55,618 nt of DNA. Origin: Mitsuokella jalaludinii DSM 13811. GTDB taxonomy: Bacteria; Bacillota; Negativicutes; Selenomonadales; Selenomonadaceae. The notes below the pieces were generated by a model. The model had not been told where the DNA came from and ran no database searches. It worked only from the letters and a program-made list of their open reading frames with translations. The DNA lies in assembly GCF_000702905.1 (NCBI RefSeq), contig NZ_JNKR01000016.1, positions 1 through 55,618 on the forward strand. Direction: 5' to 3'. Positions 8,307-16,085 of this stretch are shown here, in pieces (position 1 is the first letter of the stretch; each line of letters opens with the position of its first letter). Position numbers and translations under genes: made by a program.

Positions 8307-9656
8307 ATGAAAAAGAGATTACTGGCTTGTGGTCTGGTTCCTGCTCTGGTGCTCGGAACCTTTGGTACGGTCGGCGCACAGCCTGCCGCTGATGCTGCAG
8401 TGCAGCTCAAGCAGGGCGGTGCACCAGCTGTCCAGGCAGAGACCGCAGAGGAGCCTGTGACGCAGGAGTCTTTGAAGGAGCTGCGCAGCCAGCTGGAGGA
8501 GCAGCTCTACGAGGCGCAGGAGCTCCAGAAACGCCTCAACGCGCAGCTCGACAGCCTCAATAAGCGCGTGAGCAAGGTCGAGAAGAAGACGGATCAGCCG
8601 GCCGTCGACATCCACGGCTATGGCCGCTTCCGCTGGGATAAGCAGCACTTCGAGGATTTCAAGGGAATCGATATGAAGTCGGTCTGGATGAACCTCTTTG
8701 TCAACCACCGCATCAACGACAAGTGGTCGCTGCACAGCGAGCATGAGTTCGAGAACAATCTCTCGAACAACCACGGTGCCTATGAGGGCGATGGCGGTTA
8801 CGATAAGGATGGCGGCAAAAAGTATTCCCGTCCGGTCCTGCAGCTCTACGCACAGGGCCATGTCGGCGAGGTCGATGTCAAGGTCGGCCGCTTCTACCTG
8901 CAGTCGCCGTACAAGTTTACGTTCGACGAGAAGGTGGATGGCTGGCAGGCAAGCTACGGCGTGCCGACGCATTGGGGCCGCAAGGCGATGTTCACGCTGA
9001 ACTCGGGCAATACGTACAGCAAGATCCTCTACGGCGATCGCGACAATAAGCTTGACCCATGGGGGGAAGGCGGCAGCACGAACTTCCGCGTTCTGTCCCT
9101 GATCAGTGAGATCCCGGTGGCCAAGAACACGAATATCACGTCTCACTACGGCAAGATGACGCGCCGTGACGACCATATGAGCCGGAAGACGCTCTCCGTG
9201 GGCTTCGACACGAAGCTCAACCGCGACCTGAAGCTCAGCGCAGCCATGGCGAAGTCGGATTCGGACACGCTCAACAAGTCGCACTTCATCCAGCTGCAGT
9301 ACAAAGAGGCGCGGCCAGATGTGCCGGGCTCGTTCGACATCTACGTCAAGAAGTACCTGCAGCGTGGCCACAGCGGCATGACGAACTGGTTCAACGACGA
9401 TATCATCGACCCGACGAATGGTGATTACAACAAAGAGCTCACGGAGAGAAATCCAGGCCGCTCGGTATGGGATCATCGTGCCGGCGAGTTCAACGGCCTC
9501 CGCATCGGTGCGGACTTCGTGCCGGTGCGCAATACGAAGCTCCTGCTCCATTACACCTACGGCAAGCTGGGCCTCTTTGACCCGGGCCTGGGCACGCTCA
9601 CGGGCAAGAAGGACGACTACAGCTTCTTCCGCGCGCAGTGGGAAGTATACTTCTGA
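8307..9656 (+). CDS. outer-membrane porin, sugar-cluster specific
   Basis: 449 residues. Sec signal peptide (MKKRLLACGLVPALVLG..., cut near residue 24-29), then a Gln/Glu/Leu-rich coiled coil around residues 52-90, then a beta-barrel-like region of alternating hydrophobic strands ending in VYF. A terminal Phe is the usual outer-membrane insertion signal. In place of the S-layer-homology domain of many Negativicutes porins, only the short coiled coil is seen. GGAGGGAG precedes the ATG at 8307; the in-frame ATG at 8271 lacks one and would spoil the signal peptide. The neighbours imply passage of fructo-oligosaccharides. It is direct evidence of a diderm cell. Confidence 0.8.
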   Translation: MKKRLLACGLVPALVLGTFGTVGAQPAADAAVQLKQGGAPAVQAETAEEPVTQESLKELRSQLEEQLYEAQELQKRLNAQLDSLNKRVSKVEKKTDQPAVDIHGYGRFRWDKQHFEDFKGIDMKSVWMNLFVNHRINDKWSLHSEHEFENNLSNNHGAYEGDGGYDKDGGKKYSRPVLQLYAQGHVGEVDVKVGRFYLQSPYKFTFDEKVDGWQASYGVPTHWGRKAMFTLNSGNTYSKILYGDRDNKLDPWGEGGSTNFRVLSLISEIPVAKNTNITSHYGKMTRRDDHMSRKTLSVGFDTKLNRDLKLSAAMAKSDSDTLNKSHFIQLQYKEARPDVPGSFDIYVKKYLQRGHSGMTNWFNDDIIDPTNGDYNKELTERNPGRSVWDHRAGEFNGLRIGADFVPVRNTKLLLHYTYGKLGLFDPGLGTLTGKKDDYSFFRAQWEVYF

Positions 9657-9687
9657 GCCGCATGAACGAGATGAAAGGATGGCATGA

Positions 9688-11163
9688 ATGATGAAAAAAC
9701 AGATTATGGCGGCCTTGCTGGCGGCTTCCAGCCTTTGCCTCACGAATTCTCCAGTGCTGGCTTATCCGTCTATTTTCCCGGACTCCGGCTACAGCTGGGT
9801 GGGCGATACGATGCCCTTTTTCGATGGAGAAGAGTTCCGCATCTTCTATCTGGAGGACCTGCGTGACGGTGATACGGGGTTCCACCCCTGGAGCCTTCTG
9901 ACGACGAAGGATTTCACCGACTATCAGCACGACAGCAAGGTCATTCCCTATGACACCAGCAATGAATTCGCCAAGGACTCCGCGCTCGGCACGGGCTCGG
10001 TGGTCAAGGGCAAGGATGGGCTATACCATGCGTTCTACACGGGTTTCAACTGGCGCAGCATGCCGAAGGAGACGATCATGCACGCGATCAGCCGCGACCT
10101 CGTGAGCTGGCAGAAGGTCCCCGAGGATTCGTTCCACGGCAGCAAGCCGTATATCTACGACGATACGTTCCGTGATCCGAATGTGTTCTACAATGAGGAT
10201 TACGGCGAGTACTGGATGCTGATCACGACGCGCAGCAAGAAGGCGCGCGGCGTCATCGCCCTCTACACATCGAAGGATCTCAAGCATTGGGAAGACCAAG
10301 GCATCTTCTTCGAGAACGATATGGGCAGTGACGCGAATATGGAATGTCCGACGCTGCTGAAGTACGGCGATTACTGGTACCTGACGTTCTCGGATCAGTG
10401 GCCGTCGCGCGTCGTGCACTACCGCATGGCGAAGGACTCCAAGGGCCCGTTTGTCAAGCCGGAGCGCGATTACTTCGATGCCAGCGGCTTCTATGCGGGC
10501 AAGATGGTCGAGGACAAGGACAACCTCTACCTGGTGGGCTGGACGCCGACCAAGGCCGGAGGTAAGGATAAGAACCCGACGGATTGGGCGGGCAATCTCG
10601 TCGCGCATCAGCTCAAGCAGCGCGAGGACGGCACGCTCTATCCGGTGCCAGTCGAGAAGATGACCGAGCGCATGCAGAAACCGGTGGAGATGGCGCCAAT
10701 CACCGAGCGCGGTACTGTGAATGGTGCTGGTGAGTCGTACCATTTTGACGGCACGGGTTATGCCGATGTCGTGATGCCGAAGATGGAGGGCATCCGCAAG
10801 ATCACGGGCCATTTCAAGGTGGCGAAGCAGCAGGGGCAGTTCGGCCTCATGTTCAATGTGGGCCCGAACCAGACCGGCTCCCTGAATCTCGTCTTTGACC
10901 CGGCGAAGCAGCAGGTCGCTTTCTACAACACCGATACCTCTCGTGTCCATGCGGCCAAGCCTGAGCTGGCGGTGCCGGTCAGCCTCCAGCCGGATGAGAG
11001 CTATGACTTCACGCTGCTCATCGATGGCACGGTCGCCGTGCTCTACATCAATGACCAGATGGCACTGAGCACGCGCATGTACGACCTGCCGGAACATCAG
11101 TGGGGCATCTTCTCCGCTGGTAGCGAGGTCACGCTGACGGGATTGCAGACGAGTACACTTTGA
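9688..11163 (+). CDS. secreted GH32-type fructan hydrolase
   Basis: 491 residues with a Sec signal peptide (cut probably after A25, PVLA/YPS). Five-bladed beta-propeller plus C-terminal beta-sandwich of clan GH-J. FRDPN (D163) and MECP (E219) match the second and third catalytic blocks of GH32. The first block is not NDPNG but VGDTMPFF, with D40 at the nucleophile position. This variant is shared by a poorly characterised GH32-like group, so substrate (levan, inulin, sucrose) is uncertain. It is last in the operon, 31 bp after the porin. Likely periplasmic or surface-located and feeding the MFS symporters. Confidence 0.8.
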   Translation: MMKKQIMAALLAASSLCLTNSPVLAYPSIFPDSGYSWVGDTMPFFDGEEFRIFYLEDLRDGDTGFHPWSLLTTKDFTDYQHDSKVIPYDTSNEFAKDSALGTGSVVKGKDGLYHAFYTGFNWRSMPKETIMHAISRDLVSWQKVPEDSFHGSKPYIYDDTFRDPNVFYNEDYGEYWMLITTRSKKARGVIALYTSKDLKHWEDQGIFFENDMGSDANMECPTLLKYGDYWYLTFSDQWPSRVVHYRMAKDSKGPFVKPERDYFDASGFYAGKMVEDKDNLYLVGWTPTKAGGKDKNPTDWAGNLVAHQLKQREDGTLYPVPVEKMTERMQKPVEMAPITERGTVNGAGESYHFDGTGYADVVMPKMEGIRKITGHFKVAKQQGQFGLMFNVGPNQTGSLNLVFDPAKQQVAFYNTDTSRVHAAKPELAVPVSLQPDESYDFTLLIDGTVAVLYINDQMALSTRMYDLPEHQWGIFSAGSEVTLTGLQTSTL

Positions 11164-11245
11164 GCCTGTCTCAGTTTCCCCCTGAGATAGAAGCTCTGAC
11201 AATCCAAGAATTCCAAGAACTCCAAGAATGACATTTCCCAAAACG

Positions 11246-11286
11246 AAAGGCGGTCCGTTGACTCGAACGAGTCACGGACCGCCTTT
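11246..11286. terminator. bidirectional terminator between converging GH32 and lacI-type genes
   Basis: AAAGGCGGTCCG...CGGACCGCCTTT outer stem with a TGACTC/GAGTCA inner stem and a GAAC loop. T-rich on both strands, placed between the ends of convergent genes. Confidence 0.9.
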
Positions 11287-11290
11287 TGCA

Positions 11291-12265
11291 TCAGCAGGTT
11301 TCTCCCTCCTGGAAGGTCATGGGGAGCGGCGTCAGCGAGGGCAGATCTTCGCTGCGGATGCGGCGCACGATGGCTTCGGCGGCGCGTCGGCCGAGGGCGG
11401 GGATGGGCTGGACGACGGCTGTCATCGTCTGCGGCCCGAGTCGCGTCAGGTAGGTGCCGTCGTAGGCGACGATCGAGAGGTCAGCGGGGCAGCGGCGTCC
11501 GCGGCGGCTGGCTTCGCGCAGCGCGCAGATGGCGCCGAGGTCAGCGCCGGAGATGGCATCGACATCGGGATAGCGCTCGAAGATCTCACGGGCGGCTGCG
11601 GCAAAGTCCTTGGGTTGCAGGGCGTTGGCCGGGACGACGATGCTGTCGAGCTGCACGCCAGCTGCTTCGATACAGCTGGCGAAGATGTCCTCGTGCTCGT
11701 GGGCCGTCGTGTGGACGGTCTGTGCGCCCGTGATCTGCACGACGTGATGCGGATTGCGCCGCAGCAATGCGTTGGCAGCGAGCTGGCCGCCCTGATGATG
11801 GTCGGCGCGGATGATGGGAATCTCGTCGCAGAGGTAGCGGTCGAAGGCGATGACGGGCAGGTCGATGTGGCGGTAGTTCTCGATGTGCAGGGCGTGCGCG
11901 CCGATGATCAGGCCGTCCATCGTGTGGCGGCGCAGCATCTCGAGGAAGGCGAGCTCGGCGTTCTTCTTCTCGCCTGTCGAGCAGATCATCGTCTTGTAGC
12001 CGTAATCGTAGAGGGCAATCTCAATCTCGTGCAAGAGGGCCGCGAAGAAGGGATGGGCGACATCGGGGATGATGACGCCGATGAGGTTCGTACGGTTGAG
12101 CGAGAGGTTGCGCCCAACCTCGCTCGGGACGTAGTGGAGCTCCTTGACAGCGGCCTCGACTTTGGCCCGCGTGGCGGCTGATACGTATCCCTTATTGTTG
12201 AGCACGAGGGAAACCGTGCTGGTGCTGACGCCAGCGAGCTTGGCGACATCTTTGATTCTTGCCAT
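11291..12265 (-). CDS. LacI-family regulator of the fructan/sucrose cluster
   Basis: 324 residues: N-terminal helix-turn-helix and hinge (ARIKDVAKLAGVSTSTVSLV, then LVLNNKGYVS), followed by a periplasmic-binding-protein-like sensor domain from about residue 60. I chose the ATG whose codon is complement 12263-12265; AAAGGA lies just upstream and the family always starts at this motif. The longer frame adds 20 unrelated residues. It is transcribed away from the second MFS gene, 280 bp apart. Given its position and the ATCGAAnCGGTTCGAT sites at both sugar promoters, it is very probably their repressor (inference). Confidence 0.9.
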   Translation of the reverse strand: MARIKDVAKLAGVSTSTVSLVLNNKGYVSAATRAKVEAAVKELHYVPSEVGRNLSLNRTNLIGVIIPDVAHPFFAALLHEIEIALYDYGYKTMICSTGEKKNAELAFLEMLRRHTMDGLIIGAHALHIENYRHIDLPVIAFDRYLCDEIPIIRADHHQGGQLAANALLRRNPHHVVQITGAQTVHTTAHEHEDIFASCIEAAGVQLDSIVVPANALQPKDFAAAAREIFERYPDVDAISGADLGAICALREASRRGRRCPADLSIVAYDGTYLTRLGPQTMTAVVQPIPALGRRAAEAIVRRIRSEDLPSLTPLPMTFQEGETC

Positions 12266-12350
12266 AGAGTGGGTCCTTTCTGTTCTTCTTGTGTTCAGTC
12301 TACCACAATCCCAGCCGCATTGCACATCCCTGAAATCATTGATGATTTTT

Positions 12351-12405
12351 CAGATAAATGAAATGACAGTGACAAGAAAAATAAATACGATAAAATGATT
12401 GACAA
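12351..12405. repeat. duplicated promoter-upstream segment, copy 2
   Basis: 53 of 55 bp identical to 5268-5322, including the -35 box. It lies upstream of the second MFS gene. Confidence 0.85.
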
Positions 12406-12427
12406 AACGATGCAAGGTGGATATAAT
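12399..12427 (+). promoter_or_regulatory. promoter of second MFS symporter gene
   Basis: TTGACA at 12399-12404, 17-bp spacer, TATAAT at 12422-12427, matching the layout of the promoter at 5316-5344. Confidence 0.9.
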
Positions 12428-12433
12428 AAAAGT

Positions 12434-12449
12434 ATCGAAGCGGTTCGAT
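12434..12449. promoter_or_regulatory. LacI-family operator at second MFS promoter (O1)
   Basis: ATCGAAGCGGTTCGAT, identical to the two operators at 5351 and 5414, again at the start site. CGCTTCGAT at 12469-12477 plus four T residues could pair with its left half in RNA. Confidence 0.8.
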
Positions 12450-12492
12450 GAAATAAAATCGAAAGAAACGCTTCGATTTTCCAGATATGATT

Positions 12493-12508
12493 ATCGAATC
12501 GGTTCGAT
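12493..12508. promoter_or_regulatory. LacI-family operator at second MFS promoter (O2)
   Basis: ATCGAATCGGTTCGAT, one base from the other three sites, 59 bp after O1. Confidence 0.75.
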
Positions 12509-12545
12509 AAACGAGATATTCCATGGGGGAAAGGGGAAACATATC

Positions 12546-13811
12546 ATGGGGAATCTTTTGAAGGCTTTTTCGAATCCATTTTACAGGACAAGCTCGCTTG
12601 AGATCCTGCTGTTCTTCGTTGGCTGGGGCATCTGGTGGTCCTTCTTCCAGATTTGGCTGACGACGAAACAGGGCTTCACAGGCGCCCAGGTCGGCACGAT
12701 TTATTCCTTCGGATCTGCCGTGACGCTTGTCTTGATGTTTGTCTACGGTTCCTTGCAGGATAAGCTCGGCATGAAGAAAACACTGCTGAAGTTCATCGTC
12801 GTCTGCCAGATTTTCGTCGGCCCGTTCTTCACCTGGGTCTATGTGCCGATGCTCGCAGCGAATTTCTACGTCGGCGCGGTGATCGGTGCCATTTACCTCT
12901 CCATCGCATTCCTCGCGGCCTGCCCGGTCTTCGAGGCGGTGACGGAGCGCCTGAGCCGCCGCTACTCATTTGAGTACGGCCAGGCGAGAGCCTGGGGTTC
13001 GTTCGGCTATGCCGTTGCGGCGCTCTGCGCGGGCTTCCTCTTCACGATGAATCCGTACTTGATCTTCTGGACGGGTTCTGTTGTCGCTGCTGTCCAGCTC
13101 GTTGTCCTGGCTGCGCTGTCGCCGGAGAAGAACGCAGCGCTCACGTCCCAGTATGAAGTCCAGTCGGAAACCCTCAAGGAGAGCAAGACGCCGTCCTTCG
13201 GCGAGATCATCGGTGTGTTCAAGCTCATCGATGTCTGGAAGATGATCGTCTTCGTTATCATGAGCTGGACGTTCTACACGGTCTTCGACCAGCAGATGTT
13301 CCCGGAGTTCTTCACGCGCTTCTTCTCGACGCCGGAAGCAGGCCAGCAGGCATACGGCGTGCTCAACTCCATCGAAGTCTTCCTCGAGTTCCTCATGATG
13401 GGCCTCGTGCCGATCCTCATGCGCAAGATCGGCGTGCGCAAGGCCATCCTGCTCGGCTGCGCCATCATGATCGTCCGCATCGGCGGCTGCGGCCTCGTCA
13501 CGAATCCTCTGGGTGTCGCCATCATCAAGCTGCTGCACGCACCGGAGACGGCCCTCTTCATCCTCGCTGTTTTCCGCTACTTCACGCTTCACTTCGATAC
13601 GCGTATTTCGACGACGCTCTACATGGTCGGTTTCCAGATTGCCGCACAGGTCGGCCAGATCATCTTCTCGACGCCGCTCGGCGCCCTGCATGACAACATC
13701 GGCTACCAGAGCACGTTCCTCGTGATTTCCGGCATCGTCTGCGTGGCCAGCATTTACGCCTTTATCGTCCTCAAGAAGGATAATGAGAGTGTTGAAGGTC
13801 AGCCGCTTTAA
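12546..13811 (+). CDS. MFS oligosaccharide:H+ symporter, copy 2
   Basis: 421 residues, a close paralogue of the symporter at 6996-8267. It shares the same N-terminal start MGNLLKAFSNPFYR, the GQARAWGS motif and the EGQPL ending. Differences concentrate in the central cytoplasmic loop. The ATG at 12546 aligns with copy 1 and has GGGGAAAGGGG upstream; the longer frame from 12399 runs through the operators and is not coding. It stands alone with its own promoter and operators, so the cell can express a second carrier under the same regulator. The two may differ in chain-length or sugar preference (inference). Confidence 0.85.
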   Translation: MGNLLKAFSNPFYRTSSLEILLFFVGWGIWWSFFQIWLTTKQGFTGAQVGTIYSFGSAVTLVLMFVYGSLQDKLGMKKTLLKFIVVCQIFVGPFFTWVYVPMLAANFYVGAVIGAIYLSIAFLAACPVFEAVTERLSRRYSFEYGQARAWGSFGYAVAALCAGFLFTMNPYLIFWTGSVVAAVQLVVLAALSPEKNAALTSQYEVQSETLKESKTPSFGEIIGVFKLIDVWKMIVFVIMSWTFYTVFDQQMFPEFFTRFFSTPEAGQQAYGVLNSIEVFLEFLMMGLVPILMRKIGVRKAILLGCAIMIVRIGGCGLVTNPLGVAIIKLLHAPETALFILAVFRYFTLHFDTRISTTLYMVGFQIAAQVGQIIFSTPLGALHDNIGYQSTFLVISGIVCVASIYAFIVLKKDNESVEGQPL

Positions 13812-13820
13812 AAGGATTTT

Positions 13821-13878
13821 TTAGATAGCACAACAGCCTCTGTTTTTTATTTGAAACAGAGGCTGTTGTGCTATCTAA
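13821..13878. terminator. long bidirectional terminator
   Basis: A 25-bp perfect stem (13821-13845 with 13854-13878) and an 8-nt loop, between the converging second MFS gene and the YczE-like gene. Confidence 0.9.
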
Positions 13879-13886
13879 TTTCTTGT

Positions 13887-14534
13887 TTAGTGCAGGGAAA
13901 GGTAGATGCGGCCGTGGGCGTCGACGCGGCTCAGGTGGCGCAGGAAGAAGCGGGCGAAGATACCGGTCAGCAGGGCGGACATCAGCGTGCCTTCGCGGAT
14001 GCCTTCGATGGTGCCGAGGCTGGCCAGGGAGACGATGGCGGCAATGATGACGAGGCTGACGTCGTTGCCGACTTTGACCTTGCCAAAGTCGATGTGGAAC
14101 TGATGCGCGAACGTGTAGACAGCGCCTTCGCCGGCGAGCATGAGCACGTCGGCGATGCCCTGCCCTGCGACACCGAGCGCGACGAGCGCCGTGCCGAGCA
14201 GGCAGAGCAGCAGCTTGAGCGCATAGGCATCCGGCACGATGGTGAAGAGATTCATGAAGAAGTCGATGCAGAAGCCGAAGAGGATGGTCACGGGGATCTG
14301 CAGCCAGAAGACAGCCGGGAAGTCGCGCCGCAGCATCAAGAGCTCAAAGACGACGAAGACCATGTTGACAGCAAACGTCGTCTGGCCGAAGGTGAACGGC
14401 GAGATCAGGCTCAGGACATACGGCAGGCTCGAGATCGGCGACGTGCCCAAGAGGCTCTTGACCACGAGAGCAATGCCAGCCGACTGAATCATGACCGCTA
14501 GGATCAGTAATAGATAGCGTTTTGGCGTAGACAA
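13887..14534 (-). CDS. YczE/YitT-like integral membrane protein
   Basis: 215 residues, about five to six hydrophobic helices, no cytoplasmic domain. The opening SAGIALVVKSLLGTSPISSLPYVLS and the Gly/Ala-rich helices fit the YczE/YyaS/YitT membrane family (DUF6198-like). No function is established for this group. It lies 27 bp downstream of the nitroreductase gene on the same strand and is probably cotranscribed with it. Confidence 0.65.
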   Translation of the reverse strand: MSTPKRYLLLILAVMIQSAGIALVVKSLLGTSPISSLPYVLSLISPFTFGQTTFAVNMVFVVFELLMLRRDFPAVFWLQIPVTILFGFCIDFFMNLFTIVPDAYALKLLLCLLGTALVALGVAGQGIADVLMLAGEGAVYTFAHQFHIDFGKVKVGNDVSLVIIAAIVSLASLGTIEGIREGTLMSALLTGIFARFFLRHLSRVDAHGRIYLSLH

Positions 14535-14561
14535 ATAAATCCTTCTTTCGTGAAGATGTAT

Positions 14562-15056
14562 TCACTCGACCCAGTGGATTTTCTTGGCGTCGTAGCGGTC
14601 GACCTGGGGCTTTTTGCCGACGGGGTAGCCGAAGGGCAGCAGGGCGAAGGCGTACTGGTTGTCGGGCAGGTTGAGGATCTTGCCGACTTTCTCGATGCGG
14701 TCCGGGACGGGGGAGACAGCCATCATGACGCCGCCGAGGCCGAGCTCTTCGAGTTCGAGCCAGAGGTTCTCGGTGGCAATCGCACAGTCGATGTCGGTGA
14801 TCGTCGGGAAGATGACATCCGTGCGGGCGGCGATGACGAGCACGACAGGGGCTTTGGCAGCGGCGACGGCATAAGGGCTGGTCCTGGAGAGCTCTTCAAT
14901 CGTCTCGCGCTTTGTCACGACGTAGAACTCCCAGGGCTGCTGATTGCCCGCTGACGGCGCGACAAAGCCCGCCTGCAGCACTTTCTCGATTTTCTCTTTC
15001 TCCACGGGCCTGTCCTCGAATTTGCGGACGCTCGTGCGGGTGAAGATGGCGTTCAT
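14562..15056 (-). CDS. nitroreductase-family flavoprotein
   Basis: 164 residues, a short FMN-dependent nitroreductase. Seen: RTSVRKFEDRPV at the N-terminus (FMN phosphate contact), PSAGNQQPWEFYVV, and GLGGVMMAVSP near residue 105, all typical of the fold. These enzymes use NAD(P)H to reduce nitro compounds, quinones or flavins; the native substrate is unknown. It is divergent from the HxlR-type regulator at 15103, a common pairing in which the regulator controls the reductase. AAAGGAT precedes the ATG. Confidence 0.85.
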   Translation of the reverse strand: MNAIFTRTSVRKFEDRPVEKEKIEKVLQAGFVAPSAGNQQPWEFYVVTKRETIEELSRTSPYAVAAAKAPVVLVIAARTDVIFPTITDIDCAIATENLWLELEELGLGGVMMAVSPVPDRIEKVGKILNLPDNQYAFALLPFGYPVGKKPQVDRYDAKKIHWVE

Positions 15057-15102
15057 GGAATCATCCTTTCTCTTTTGTCTTTGTCTATGTTCATTATAGC
15101 AG

Positions 15103-15486
15103 ATGCATATCTATCCTCAATACTATCCTTTTAGATACTATCATACAATAAAGTGCATTCTTCACAAAAAGATTCTTTGCGGCTACAATGAATACATCAG
15201 CGGCAAATACAAATGCATCATCCTCTGGCATCTGATGCAGCGGACGCACCGCTATGGTGAACTGCACCGCCTGATTCCGCAGGCGACGCCGAAGATGCTG
15301 ACACAGCAGCTCCGCGAACTCGAGGCAGACGGCGTCATCCACCGCGAGGTCTATCCCGTCGTGCCGCCGCGCACAGAGTACAGTCTGACCGAGTTCGGCC
15401 GGAGTCTGTCTCCTATCATCGAGGCAATGTGCGACTGGGGCAAGGAGAATATGAAGCAGAGAATACTGTCCGGGGCTGAGGAATGA
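15103..15486 (+). CDS. HxlR-type winged-helix regulator
   Basis: The core from about residue 30 ([50 protein letters not shown]) is a typical HxlR winged helix that senses oxidants or electrophiles. The start is doubtful. The first 25 residues are AT-rich, unlike the family, and no Shine-Dalgarno is seen, yet the next in-frame ATG comes too late. The usual N-terminal Cys-Pro motif is replaced by LCGYNEY. TACTATC words repeat at 15121 and 15138, inside this doubtful N-terminus, and may be its operator. The upstream control region may thus be inside the called frame, with a rare start codon used. Confidence 0.7.
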   Translation: MHIYPQYYPFRYYHTIKCILHKKILCGYNEYISGKYKCIILWHLMQRTHRYGELHRLIPQATPKMLTQQLRELEADGVIHREVYPVVPPRTEYSLTEFGRSLSPIIEAMCDWGKENMKQRILSGAEE

Positions 15487-15707
15487 CGGTCCTCTCGGAC
15501 GCCGAGGAATGGCCGGGGGAAGTCGCGAAAGGCACGGAGATGCCGTTCCATGTCGAACAAGCCCTGCAGATCGCGGGCGGCAAGATGCGCGTCGATGGCA
15601 TGTACGGCAGCCATATCGTACATGACCGCGAACTTATCACGGGCCAGAATCCCGCGTCAGACCTCGAGTTGGCCAAAGAGCTCGACAAGAGTCTGCAAGC
15701 TGAGTGA
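15483..15707 (+). pseudogene. C-terminal remnant of a DJ-1/PfpI-family protein
   Basis: 74 residues matching only the end of a class I glutamine-amidotransferase-like (DJ-1/PfpI, Hsp31-type) protein: EMPFHVEQAL, then GSHIVHDRELITGQNPASDLELAKEL, where family members have the conserved LITGQNPAS turn. The nucleophile-elbow Cys and two thirds of the fold are missing. The ATG overlaps the regulator's stop (ATGA), so the remnant sits exactly where a cotranscribed target gene would be. An internal deletion that fused the regulator end to the enzyme end would explain it. It may still be translated as a short peptide. Confidence 0.6.
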
Positions 15708-15732
15708 CGAATGTTCTGTATAATTCTTCCCG

Positions 15733-15764
15733 AAGAGCCGAACACCTTTTGATGTTCGGCTCTT
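15733..15764 (+). terminator. terminator after the DJ-1 remnant
   Basis: AAGAGCCGAACA (15733-15744) pairs perfectly with TGTTCGGCTCTT (15753-15764). Confidence 0.8.
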
Positions 15765-15847
15765 GATGTATTCTATTCTTTCGGCTCATGTTTTGTTTGT
15801 GTGCCTGGTGGCCAACTGCTCTGAACCTGTGTAAGAGGCCTCGATGC

Positions 15848-15875
15848 TTGACTTATCAGCGGGGTGTACTATAAT
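15848..15875 (+). promoter_or_regulatory. strong promoter of unknown target
   Basis: TTGACT at 15848-15853, 16-bp spacer, TATAAT at 15870-15875. No gene follows closely on this strand. A weak AAAAGC/GCTTTT hairpin with a T-rich tail at about 15887-15915 could end a very short RNA, or the transcript could run on through the antitoxin RNA. Confidence 0.55.
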
Positions 15876-15913
15876 AAAGGCATAAAAAAAGCTAGACCTG
15901 TTGATGCTTTTAT

Positions 15914-15942
15914 TTGCTTCACCTTGCAATATGTGCTATACT
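15914..15942 (+). promoter_or_regulatory. promoter of antitoxin RNA
   Basis: TTGCTT at 15914-15919, 17-bp spacer, extended -10 TGCTATACT with TATACT at 15937-15942. Predicted start near 15949, one base before the repeat shared with the toxin gene. Confidence 0.6.
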
Positions 15943-15948
15943 AAGAGT

Positions 15949-16016
15949 AATCGAAAAAGTATCTATCGTAAGATAGGTCAAAAGGCTTCCAGTTTGCACA
16001 CCTGGGAGCCTTTTTC
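15949..16016 (+). ncRNA. predicted antitoxin RNA (par RNA II-like)
   Basis: About 68 nt. It starts with a 28-nt repeat (15950-15977) that matches the complement of the toxin gene's ribosome-site and start-codon region (16153-16179). The first 14 nt match perfectly, and the final AGATAGG also matches. A CTATC-GTAA-GATAG hairpin (15963-15976) lies inside. It ends in a GGCTTCCAG/CTGGGAGCC terminator with five T residues. Transcribed toward the toxin gene, it could pair with the toxin mRNA over codons 2-6 and the spacer before the GTG and so block translation. Known precedent: RNA II of the pAD1 par locus. Confidence 0.6.
15981..16016 (+). terminator. terminator of antitoxin RNA
   Basis: AAAGGCTTCCAG pairs with CTGGGAGCCTTT (one G-T pair) around a short loop, followed by T residues. 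Confidence 0.75.
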
Positions 16017-16021
16017 ATACT

Positions 16022-16062
16022 AAGAAAGGTCAGCTGCTCCCGAATGAAGGGATTGGCTGACC
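16022..16062 (-). terminator. terminator of toxin mRNA
   Basis: On the minus strand GGTCAGC (16056-16062) pairs with GCTGACC (16028-16034), with an inner CCC/GGG pairing, and TTTCTT follows. Its end lies only a few bases from the end of the converging antitoxin RNA. Confidence 0.7.
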
Positions 16063-16085
16063 AACAGGCTAAGAACGTGTTGCCG

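Noticed and set aside
11228-12181. 317-codon plus-strand frame opposite the LacI-type gene
   Set aside because: Starts inside the GH32 terminator and has no motif; the LacI gene on the other strand is clear.
6996-13811. Composite transposon flanked by the two MFS copies
   Set aside because: The copies are direct repeats of a gene plus promoter without transposase, inverted ends or target duplications; tandem gene duplication explains them.
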